From positions 1 to 13,684 of the forward strand of contig RFQK01000020.1 in the NCBI GenBank assembly GCA_009925045.1: a DNA stretch of 13,684 nucleotides, given 5' to 3'. Source of the stretch: Methylococcaceae bacterium (GTDB taxonomy: Bacteria > Pseudomonadota > Gammaproteobacteria > Methylococcales > Methylomonadaceae). Numbering within the stretch: the stretch's first letter is position 1; each line of letters begins with the position of its first letter. Of the stretch, positions 8,391 through 13,684 are shown piece by piece. The notes under the pieces were generated by a model, which searched no databases, was not told the DNA's origin, and saw nothing but the letters and a program-made list of their open reading frames with translations. The position numbers and the translations under genes were made by a program.

Positions 8391-8993
8391 TTAAACAATA
8401 TAGGGACGACGTAATTCGTCCCGATGAATGTATAACCATTGTATGGCGATAATCGGAATGGCCGAGTTTATTGCACCTGATTGCAGCAACTCATAAACTT
8501 CATTAAAACTGAGGGTCGAGACCCGTATATCTTCGTCTTCTTCAAGCAAACCATAAATCCCGCCTATATTGGCGCTATTGACTCGCCCATAAAACAAGCT
8601 CAGCCACTCTGAAGATCCACCCGGTGTGGTAAAAAACTGTTGAATCTGAGTTAATTCCAAAATTTCGCAACCGGCTTCTTCCCTTGCTTCCCGATACGCC
8701 ACCTCTTCAGCGGTTTCACCCTCTTCTATGGCGCCTGCAACAATTTCCAACAACCAAGGATGCTCAACATGCAACAAAGCCCCGACCCTAAACTGCTCGA
8801 TCAACACCACACGATCAAGCACTGGATCATACAACAACACCGCCACACAGGTGCCACGTCTGAACAACTCACGTTTTAGGGGCTTACTCCAACCACCAGC
8901 AAACAGACTGTGTTGCAAAGTAAATTGTTCTAAGGTAAAAAAACCCTTATAGGTTTCTGATCTTTCAAGTATTTTAACGACTAACTGTTTCAT
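8391..8993 (-). CDS. nudF: ADP-ribose pyrophosphatase (Nudix)
   Basis: Hydrolyses ADP-ribose (and related ADP-sugars) to AMP and ribose 5-phosphate, a cytoplasmic housekeeping function. The 200-residue protein has a perfect Nudix box at residues 87-109 (G-x5-E-x7-REAREEAGC), where the Glu residues bind Mg2+. Outside it are the NudF-type N-terminal strand region, EQFRVGALLHVEHPWLLEIVAG before the box, and FFTTPGGSSEWLSLFYG (120-136) after it, the last being characteristic of ADPRases. The ATG overlaps the TGA of the upstream dehydrogenase gene by four bases (ATGA), and the stop is 18 bp before mutL, so it belongs to the dehydrogenase-nudF-mutL-miaA operon. There is no strong Shine-Dalgarno of its own, consistent with coupling. 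Confidence 0.92.
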   Translation of the reverse strand: MKQLVVKILERSETYKGFFTLEQFTLQHSLFAGGWSKPLKRELFRRGTCVAVLLYDPVLDRVVLIEQFRVGALLHVEHPWLLEIVAGAIEEGETAEEVAYREAREEAGCEILELTQIQQFFTTPGGSSEWLSLFYGRVNSANIGGIYGLLEEDEDIRVSTLSFNEVYELLQSGAINSAIPIIAIQWLYIHRDELRRPYIV

Positions 8994-10096
8994 GGTTGAT
9001 ACTGAACTCGGTAAATGGCACCGGCTTTATCATCACTAATTAATAAACTGCCATCATTAAGTTGTAATAAATCCACCGGGCGTCCCCAAGCCTCGCCAGA
9101 ATGACTTAACCAACCACTGATAAAAGTTTGTTCCGCTACCGGTTGGCCGTTTTCAAATTTAATTAACGCAAGCTGATATCCCATAGGATCCTCACGGTTC
9201 CAAGAGCCATGTTGAGCCACCAGTAATTGATGGTGGTATGACTTTGGAAATTGCTTACCGGTATAAAAACGCATCCCTAAAGGCGCAATGTGAGCCTTGT
9301 ATTTCCAAACCGGTGCAGTAGTCTGATCGCAAGCTTTAGTGCGCTTTATATCGGGATCGGGTATGTTGCCGGCATGGCAATATGGATAGCCAAAATGTTC
9401 ACCCCGGAAATGCCATTGATTTAATTCTTCTGGTGGCAGTTCATCCCCCAAGTAATCGCGTCCATTATCATGAAAAAACAGATAACCGGTATTGGGTTGC
9501 CAATCAAAACCAACACTATTCCGAATACCATTGGCCAAAATTTCAAAATCACTTCCATCCGGATTCAGACGCACTAATGAACCGTAGATTGCCTCTTTCG
9601 GTTCACAAATATTACAAGGCGCGCCCACTGCGGTATATAACTTGCCATCCAAACCAAAACGTAAGTACTTCCAACCATGATGTTTATCACTGGGAAATTG
9701 ATCAAATACCACTTTCGGTGTGCTTGGAGTGGCTAAGTGTTGATCAATATTATCAAAACGGATAATGCGATTAACCTCTGCCACATACAAGGTTTTGTTC
9801 TTGTAAGCGACACCATTGGGCAGATAGAGATTTTCAGCCAATACGAAGTGTTGTTCAGCAACTCCGTCCCCATCCCCATCTTTAACAGCATAGACTTTGC
9901 CATCCCGACTACCCAGATAAACCACACCCTCATCACCTAAGGCCATACTGCGGGCGCTCGGCAAATTATCGGCATACAGACTAATTTTAAAGCCCGATGG
10001 CAGTTGTAATTGCCGCAAGCGCGCTTTAAGTTCCTCGGTATCAGCATATAACGGGGTTGATATCAGACTGATTAAAACCAACAAAAGCTTGGGCAT
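8990..10096 (-). CDS. Exported PQQ-dependent sugar/sorbosone dehydrogenase family protein
   Basis: A predicted periplasmic six-bladed beta-propeller oxidoreductase of the GSDH/sorbosone dehydrogenase type, 368 residues. I start it at the ATG at 10096, not at the upstream in-frame candidate (10165), because GGAGG lies six bases before it and the first 18 residues are a clean signal peptide (MPKLLLVLISLISTPLYA, cleavage before Asp 19). Visible family features are LYADNLPSARSMAL near 40-53, an acidic DGDGDG Ca-binding-like loop (73-78), YLPNGVAY (91-98), KHHGWKYLRFGLDGKLY (138-154) with a candidate active-site His, a C-x2-C pair (161/164), NGIRNSVGFDWQP (189-201), LVAQHGSWN (292-300) and WGRPVDLL (337-344). 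Substrate and PQQ use are inferred from family. It is the first gene of an operon with nudF, mutL and miaA, and is divergent from htpX. Confidence 0.85.
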   Translation of the reverse strand: MPKLLLVLISLISTPLYADTEELKARLRQLQLPSGFKISLYADNLPSARSMALGDEGVVYLGSRDGKVYAVKDGDGDGVAEQHFVLAENLYLPNGVAYKNKTLYVAEVNRIIRFDNIDQHLATPSTPKVVFDQFPSDKHHGWKYLRFGLDGKLYTAVGAPCNICEPKEAIYGSLVRLNPDGSDFEILANGIRNSVGFDWQPNTGYLFFHDNGRDYLGDELPPEELNQWHFRGEHFGYPYCHAGNIPDPDIKRTKACDQTTAPVWKYKAHIAPLGMRFYTGKQFPKSYHHQLLVAQHGSWNREDPMGYQLALIKFENGQPVAEQTFISGWLSHSGEAWGRPVDLLQLNDGSLLISDDKAGAIYRVQYQP

Positions 10097-10139
10097 GCAC
10101 AACCTCCAAAAATTTTTAGGGCATATTAACACCGACTGA

Positions 10140-10167
10140 CTTGTTTTTAACTCAGCTATCCCCAATC
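10140..10167 (+). promoter_or_regulatory. Candidate sigma-32 (heat-shock) promoter for htpX
   Basis: Between the divergent dehydrogenase and htpX genes is CTTGTTT (10140-10146), then a 13-base spacer, then CCCCAATC (10160-10167). This resembles the sigma-32 consensus (TTGAAA, 11-16 bases, CCCCATNT). It would start transcription about 25 nt before the htpX ATG, just ahead of its Shine-Dalgarno. In enterobacteria htpX is heat- and envelope-stress-induced, so the site is plausible; the -35 match is imperfect. Confidence 0.4.
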
Positions 10168-10197
10168 ATAGGCTTATCTTTTAATGAGGACTGATAT

Positions 10198-11073
10198 ATG
10201 AAACGCATCTTGCTCTTCTTAGCCACTAACCTAGCCATTATGATCGCTATCAGTGTTCTGTTTAGCGTGTTAGGTTTGGGTCATGCATTGGATCAACAAG
10301 GCATTAATCTCAATCTAAATGCTTTGCTAGCCATGTCGGCTGTCATTGGCATGACCGGTTCTTTAATTTCGCTGTTGCTTTCGAAATGGTCGGCGAAAAA
10401 TGCCATGGGTGTCCACATCATTGATCAGCCGCAAAATCAAACTGAACAATGGTTGTTGAACATCGTAGCCGCGCAAGCTCAACAGGTTGGTATTGACATG
10501 CCAGAAGTTGGCATTTTTGATAGCCCAGACGCTAATGCCTTCGCTACAGGGGCTGACCGAAATAACGCACTCGTAGCGGTAAGCACGGGTTTATTACGCC
10601 AGATGAACAGTGATGAAGTCGAAGCGGTTGTCGGCCATGAAATCAGTCATGTCGCCAATGGTGATATGGTTACCATGGCGTTAATGCAGGGAGTGGTGAA
10701 CACTTTTGTTTACTTCTTTGCTTCCGTAATTGGTTATGTTGTCGATCGTACAGTGTTCAAAACGGAACGCGGTTATGGACCAGCCTATTATGTCGTGCAA
10801 ATGCTAGCGCAAATCGCCCTCTCACTGCTGGCTTCGATGCTTGTGATGTGGTTTTCGCGTTATCGGGAATTTCACGCTGATGCCGGTGGTGCCCGTTTAG
10901 CCGGTAAAGAAAAAATGATTGCTGCCTTACAAGCTTTGCAGCGCACTCATGAACCGGCACAATTACCGGGTGAACTGGCTGCGTTTGGCATTAATGGCGG
11001 GGGCGTGCAACGCTTATTGATGAGTCATCCTTCATTAGATGAACGCATCGCAGCTCTTCGAGCCCTCAATTAA
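10198..11073 (+). CDS. htpX: Membrane zinc metalloprotease HtpX
   Basis: An inner-membrane M48 protease that degrades misfolded membrane proteins alongside FtsH. The 291-residue protein has two N-terminal membrane helices (about 4-26 and 41-62), the zinc motif HEISH at 147-151 with catalytic Glu 148, a hydrophobic pair (about 163-183 and 196-219), and the third zinc ligand Glu 224 in REFHADAGGARLAG. It ends with the usual SHPSLDERIAAL. Length and order match E. coli HtpX closely. The ATG has a strong GAGGA seven bases upstream. It is monocistronic, divergent from the dehydrogenase operon and convergent with mobA, overlapping it by four bases. The upstream region holds a possible heat-shock promoter. 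Confidence 0.95.
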   Translation: MKRILLFLATNLAIMIAISVLFSVLGLGHALDQQGINLNLNALLAMSAVIGMTGSLISLLLSKWSAKNAMGVHIIDQPQNQTEQWLLNIVAAQAQQVGIDMPEVGIFDSPDANAFATGADRNNALVAVSTGLLRQMNSDEVEAVVGHEISHVANGDMVTMALMQGVVNTFVYFFASVIGYVVDRTVFKTERGYGPAYYVVQMLAQIALSLLASMLVMWFSRYREFHADAGGARLAGKEKMIAALQALQRTHEPAQLPGELAAFGINGGGVQRLLMSHPSLDERIAALRALN

Positions 11074-11684
11074 GGGAAGGTAGCCGGGTCATTGAAATTG
11101 ACCCGGCCTTCAAGCGTCAGTAACTCAATCTCAGTATTGATATTGGCAAATAGATTATTAGGCTCTTTAAACTCCACCATAACCCCTGCCTGTTGCGTCA
11201 CCCATTCTTGAACACGTCTTCCATTCGCCGCTAAATAGGCATCTAAACTATCGCGTAATCGGGTTTTTAAAACCATAAACACTGGATGTACTCTCTGACC
11301 ATCACTGGCAATAACAACATCCACATCATCGGATAAAGCCTCTAGCATTTGCTGCAAATGAACTGCATTAAAAAAAGGGGAATCACACGGCATGACCAGC
11401 ATAATATCGGCATCAATGACTCTGCAGGCCTCAGCAATACCAGCGAGAGGACCTAAATAATCGCCCCCACTATCGGATATCACTGGATACCCCCAAGCCT
11501 GATACTGGTCTAAATGACGATTGGCGCTAATGACAATCTGCGGGGTAATCTTCTCCATTGACTTAATCGCGTAGTCAATTAAGGGGCGACCTGCGAATCG
11601 GATCAAGCCTTTATCCTGGCCACCCATTCTACGTGCCATGCCGCCTGCAAGAACCACACCTGCAATTTTGTTTTGCTCGGTCAT
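11070..11684 (-). CDS. mobA: Molybdenum cofactor guanylyltransferase
   Basis: Joins GMP from GTP to molybdopterin-Mo to make the MGD cofactor used by DMSO-reductase-family enzymes such as nitrate reductase and formate dehydrogenase. The 204-residue nucleotidyltransferase shows LAGGMARRMGGQDKGLI (12-28) as the GTP-binding loop with Lys 25, ISDSGGDYLGPLAG (69-82), and MPCDSPFF (98-105) with the metal-binding Asp 101. It is a complete MobA with no MobB fusion, and no molybdoenzyme is in the window. The last four bases (TTAA) are shared with htpX, giving TAA on both strands. The start is only 17 bp from the divergent DUF302 lipoprotein gene, so the promoters must overlap the coding starts. No clear Shine-Dalgarno precedes the ATG. 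Confidence 0.94.
   Translation of the reverse strand: MTEQNKIAGVVLAGGMARRMGGQDKGLIRFAGRPLIDYAIKSMEKITPQIVISANRHLDQYQAWGYPVISDSGGDYLGPLAGIAEACRVIDADIMLVMPCDSPFFNAVHLQQMLEALSDDVDVVIASDGQRVHPVFMVLKTRLRDSLDAYLAANGRRVQEWVTQQAGVMVEFKEPNNLFANINTEIELLTLEGRVNFNDPATFP
11083..11107. terminator. Stem-loop in the mobA 3' end at the htpX/mobA junction
   Basis: GCCGGGTCA (11083-11091) and TGACCCGGC (11099-11107) form a perfect 9-bp GC-rich stem with a 7-base loop. It starts 10 bp after the htpX stop and lies inside the final codons of mobA. On the minus strand the stem is followed by TACCTTCCCTT, on the plus strand by CTTCAAG, so there is no proper U-tract on either side. It could end htpX transcription or pause both transcripts, but its efficiency as an intrinsic terminator is doubtful. 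Confidence 0.45.
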
Positions 11685-11701
11685 AATGGTAAGCTTTTAG
11701 T

Positions 11702-12160
11702 ATGTTAAAAAGATTCCTTATTCTCGCAGGCTGTTGCTTGATTGCAAGTTGTAGCCTATTTCCTGTTGACCAGGAAACTGTAAGCTACTATCAATTGGAA
11801 ACGACGAAAGCCTATGATGAAGTCTTGGCAGAAACTGAGGTGGCTATAGCCGAACACAATTTCAGAATTACTGGCCATAGTCGTGTCGGTAAAGTGATAC
11901 GCGAACGAGGCGCTGAGAATTTTCCGGAATACGACACCATACAATTTTGCAATCTCACCTTGGCCAAGCAAGTTTTAGAAATTACTCCGCATGCAATTAC
12001 CTATATGCCTTGCAACATTGTTTTGTACCAATACGAGGGCAAAACAATTATCAGAACCCACTTACTGCCTGAAACAACCGACAATAGCCAACTAAATGCG
12101 TTTGCCAAAATTATGAACCCGCAGTTAAAAGCTATTTTAGAATTCGCTGCTGAAAAATAA
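11702..12160 (+). CDS. DUF302-domain lipoprotein
   Basis: A 152-residue predicted lipoprotein. The N-terminus MLKRFLILAGCCLIASC is a lipoprotein signal with lipobox IASC and acylated Cys 17; Ser at +2 favours the outer membrane. After it, residues about 35-150 match the DUF302 pattern as I know it: an N-terminal helix-strand (YDEVLAETEVAIAEHNFRI), a central IQFCNLTLAKQVLEITPHAITYMPCNIVLYQYEGKT core written here as the stretch 80-115, and a C-terminal helix. The central part carries Cys 83 and Cys 103, which might form a disulfide. DUF302 proteins have no agreed biochemical function. It is the first of three plus-strand genes, 22 bp before the next, and diverges from mobA. No strong Shine-Dalgarno is visible. 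Confidence 0.8.
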   Translation: MLKRFLILAGCCLIASCSLFPVDQETVSYYQLETTKAYDEVLAETEVAIAEHNFRITGHSRVGKVIRERGAENFPEYDTIQFCNLTLAKQVLEITPHAITYMPCNIVLYQYEGKTIIRTHLLPETTDNSQLNAFAKIMNPQLKAILEFAAEK

Positions 12161-12182
12161 TCACTAACCATTACCACTGACC

Positions 12183-12569
12183 ATGAAAAAAATTCTATTA
12201 CTCTTAAGTCTTATCACTATCAATGCTTGTGCAAATTTGGACACACAGGTGGAAAATTCTGAAAACGCCCAAGTCTTGGCTCGCGTCAATGATTTTCCAA
12301 CCCGTGATCGTGTGGATTACGTATTGGAATGTGTCGCAAAACATGGTGGACTCAGCTATATCAATCAATACGCCTGTGGTTGCAAAATCGATAAAATTGC
12401 TGAACAGCTCAGTTTTGAAGAGTTTGATGCCGCCAGAACTTTCGTGCAAATGCAAAAAACTCCAGGTGAACAAGGCGCAGCTTTTCGTGATCCGCAACAA
12501 TCAAAAGACTTGCGTAACAAACTAAAAGAAGCTGATGCAGCTGCTGAAAAGGCCTGCTTCGTCCAATAA
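12183..12569 (+). CDS. Small Cys-rich probable lipoprotein, unknown function
   Basis: A 128-residue protein I do not recognise. The N-terminus MKKILLLLSLITINAC looks like a lipoprotein signal with Cys 16 in a slightly imperfect lipobox (INAC). The mature part holds four further cysteines: Cys 50 (VLECVAKHGG), Cys 65 and Cys 67 in a Cys-x-Cys-x-x-Asp motif (YACGCKID), and Cys 125 near the end, enough for two disulfides in the periplasm. In between, residues 77-124 look helical and charged (SFEEFDAARTF, then KDLRNKLKEADAAAEK). A metal- or haem-binding role is conceivable from Cys-x-Cys, but there is no CxxCH haem motif. It sits between the DUF302 lipoprotein and the membrane-protein gene, probably co-transcribed. 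The ATG lacks a clear Shine-Dalgarno. Confidence 0.75.
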   Translation: MKKILLLLSLITINACANLDTQVENSENAQVLARVNDFPTRDRVDYVLECVAKHGGLSYINQYACGCKIDKIAEQLSFEEFDAARTFVQMQKTPGEQGAAFRDPQQSKDLRNKLKEADAAAEKACFVQ

Positions 12570-12571
12570 CC

Positions 12572-13120
12572 GTGACAAGGTACAACAAAGCGATGTTCAA
12601 AACTCTGACTCAACTACCCAATGGCAAACTCAGAATCGCCATAGCGTCATTGTTAACCTTAAACGCAGTCCTTTATGCGTTATTGGACAGCTTGGTTGCT
12701 GCTACCGACGCCTTTGCATGGCTGGCTTTATTGTTTTCGTTTGAACTCGAGACTGCCGGACTGCCATCATCAATTCAGGAAAAGTCTTTACATAAATTTC
12801 GTAATGCACTGCTCATCATTATTGGATTAGTGACATTGGCTTATTTGGTTATGGGAGACCCGCTCAATTTTGCCAACTCTATCCTTTGGATAGGTTTAAT
12901 TGGCCTTCTGGAAATGGAAGTCCGCGCGCCGACTACGGTCGAGAACCACAGCAAACTATACTGGTTAGCGTCTGTCTTGGTTTTCACTGGCTTGATTAGC
13001 ATGGTCGCCCTGTCTTTCTGGTTAGGGGCGGTACTAGATGGCTTTAATAATATGCTTTGGATTGTCGCCTTTGCCTTGATCGAAGTGGATTTATTCAGTT
13101 TTCTCAAGTTTAAAAAATAA
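12572..13120 (+). CDS. Six-helix membrane protein made of three hairpin repeats, unknown function
   Basis: A 182-residue integral membrane protein I cannot assign. It contains three copies of a two-helix hairpin of about 56 residues. Each second helix carries Trp-x7-Glu-x-Glu/Asp: W50/E58/E60, W106/E114/E116 and W163/E171/D173. In the first two copies a Lys lies exactly 31 residues before the Trp (K19, K75); in the third it is 35 (K128). Hydrophilic loops separate the copies, and the C-terminus is basic (FLKFKK). The periodic acidic residues at helix ends suggest a symmetric bundle that might bind or conduct cations, but this is speculation. The start is uncertain: GTG at 12572 follows the upstream stop by 2 bp, and ATG at 12593 has AAGG 12 bases upstream. 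It is the last gene of the three-gene envelope cluster and converges on the AlkB-like gene. Confidence 0.78.
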   Translation: MTRYNKAMFKTLTQLPNGKLRIAIASLLTLNAVLYALLDSLVAATDAFAWLALLFSFELETAGLPSSIQEKSLHKFRNALLIIIGLVTLAYLVMGDPLNFANSILWIGLIGLLEMEVRAPTTVENHSKLYWLASVLVFTGLISMVALSFWLGAVLDGFNNMLWIVAFALIEVDLFSFLKFKK

Positions 13121-13684
13121 TCATTCCCCCGCATAAATCTGTCGAAAAGTCAGATTTATGCGGGCTTGTTTAGCTTGGCGGGTTTTAGGTAACTGATGTT
13201 GCCAGTGTTCCTGAATACAACCTGACATCCATAACAGGTCACCGTGCTCTAACAGCAGATCGAGTTTTTCAGCTGTGAGCTTATGTTTGAATTTTAGAAT
13301 CCGGCTATCACCAAAGCTCAAAGAGATAATACAAGGATTGGGGCCTAACTCTTTTTCATTGTCTGCGTGACAACCCATAGAATCACGCCCATCCCGATAT
13401 AAATTTGCCAGCACACTATTAAAGCCTAATCCTGTAAACGATTCGATATCTTTCCTTAATGTCAGCAAATGCGGAATCCAGGCTTTCGGTTCATGAATGA
13501 CCCGTGAATATTGATAAACTGCGTTTGGATCACCATACCAAGCCATTAAACGAGGAACTTCAAGCCATTTGCCGTATATAAACAATTTTTCATGTTGCCA
13601 TTCAATTGCATGGATTAAATTGTTAAAAATTTGGTCTGCCTGTGCCTGGCTATAGAAGCGCTTAAACAAAAACAATTCACCATC
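13121..13684 (-). CDS. alkB: AlkB-like 2-oxoglutarate/Fe(II) dioxygenase, 5' end outside window
   Basis: A DNA/RNA alkylation-repair dioxygenase of the ALKBH2/3-like type, which oxidatively removes methyl groups such as 1-methyladenine and 3-methylcytosine. Visible in the stretch: PRLMAWYGD substrate lid, FNSVLANLYRDGRDSMGCHADNE with the iron ligands H-x-D, IISLSFGDSR, LLEHGDLLWM, WQHQLPK with the distal iron His, and C-terminal RINLTFR whose Arg residues bind 2-oxoglutarate. All catalytic residues are present. No proper start is seen: a TTG at 13675 has no ribosome site, and the frame stays open upstream to the edge (encoding DGE), so I treat the gene as 5'-partial, missing perhaps 10-20 residues. 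It converges on the membrane-protein gene with adjacent stop codons. Confidence 0.92.
   Translation of the reverse strand, partial: DGELFLFKRFYSQAQADQIFNNLIHAIEWQHEKLFIYGKWLEVPRLMAWYGDPNAVYQYSRVIHEPKAWIPHLLTLRKDIESFTGLGFNSVLANLYRDGRDSMGCHADNEKELGPNPCIISLSFGDSRILKFKHKLTAEKLDLLLEHGDLLWMSGCIQEHWQHQLPKTRQAKQARINLTFRQIYAGE
13128..13164. terminator. 14-bp perfect stem-loop inside the alkB 3' end
   Basis: CCCGCATAAATCTG (13128-13141) and CAGATTTATGCGGG (13151-13164) are perfect inverted repeats with a 9-base loop. The stem begins 8 bp after the stop of the plus-strand membrane-protein gene and is followed by CTTGTTTAG, giving a modest U-rich tail for plus-strand termination. On the minus strand it is followed by GGAATGATTATTTTTT, so the T-run comes nine bases late. 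It most likely ends the 11702-13120 operon and perhaps alkB too. It occupies the codons of the alkB RINLTFR region. Confidence 0.65.

Noticed and set aside
8728..8952. Plus-strand ORF opposite nudF, and similar ORFs opposite hom, alaC, mutL and the dehydrogenase
   Set aside because: These are antisense shadows of well-supported genes, with low-complexity or basic translations, no ribosome sites and no recognisable domains.
10097..10165. Longer N-terminus for the sugar dehydrogenase starting at 10165
   Set aside because: The ATG at 10096 has a strong GGAGG site and starts a clean signal peptide; the extension would bury that signal and overlaps the htpX promoter region.
12204..12613. Several minus- and plus-strand ORFs overlapping the Cys-rich lipoprotein gene
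   Set aside because: The 12183-12569 frame alone has a signal peptide, an ordered Cys pattern and cluster context; the others look like frame shadows.
13673..13675. TTG as the start of the AlkB-like gene
   Set aside because: The frame continues open to the window edge without a ribosome site before this TTG, so the true start is probably outside.

Overview
The window is an ordinary-looking stretch of gammaproteobacterial chromosome with moderate, somewhat AT-leaning base composition. It carries 15 genes I regard as real, plus one small ORF. The assignment to Gammaproteobacteria rests on the endonuclease-less MutL C-terminus, the mutL-miaA pair, a MobA/HtpX/NudF/AlkB set of typical gammaproteobacterial form, and an alaC-hom-thrC block. 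A relative of Methylophaga/Piscirickettsiaceae would fit, but that is an impression from gene content and protein style, not something I could test. I see no tRNA, rRNA, CRISPR array, insertion sequence or prophage gene.

Layout. Positions 1-3670 (minus strand) hold alaC, hom and thrC, which link alanine/pyruvate transamination and the homoserine-threonine branch of the aspartate pathway; a palindromic hairpin sits at the window's left edge just past thrC. Positions 3762-3935 hold a small single-span membrane peptide, divergent from a PfkB sugar kinase (4028-4963). The kinase converges on an OmpR-type response regulator (4970-5692) whose receiver domain has lost the phosphoacceptor Asp. Positions 5842-10096 (minus strand) form a tightly packed operon: exported PQQ-type sugar/sorbosone dehydrogenase, nudF, mutL and miaA, with stop/start overlaps. 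Divergent from it is htpX (10198-11073), which converges with a 4-bp overlap on mobA (11070-11684). Divergent from mobA is a three-gene envelope cluster (11702-13120): a DUF302 lipoprotein, a small Cys-rich probable lipoprotein and a six-helix membrane protein. It converges on an AlkB-like DNA-repair dioxygenase that runs off the right edge.

The points that stand out are: (1) mutL reads in frame but lacks about 75 residues of its ATPase domain, including the conserved motifs DxGxG and GFRGEAL, so mismatch repair is predicted to be defective unless this is an assembly artefact; (2) the response regulator has Glu in place of the phosphoacceptor Asp and other lost receiver residues; (3) the six-helix membrane protein is built from three copies of a helical hairpin, each ending in Trp-x7-Glu-x-Glu/Asp; (4) at two convergent gene junctions the stem-loop likely to end transcription is embedded in the 3' coding end of the opposing gene. 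No obviously new multi-gene defence or mobile system is visible; the envelope cluster is the best candidate for undescribed biology.
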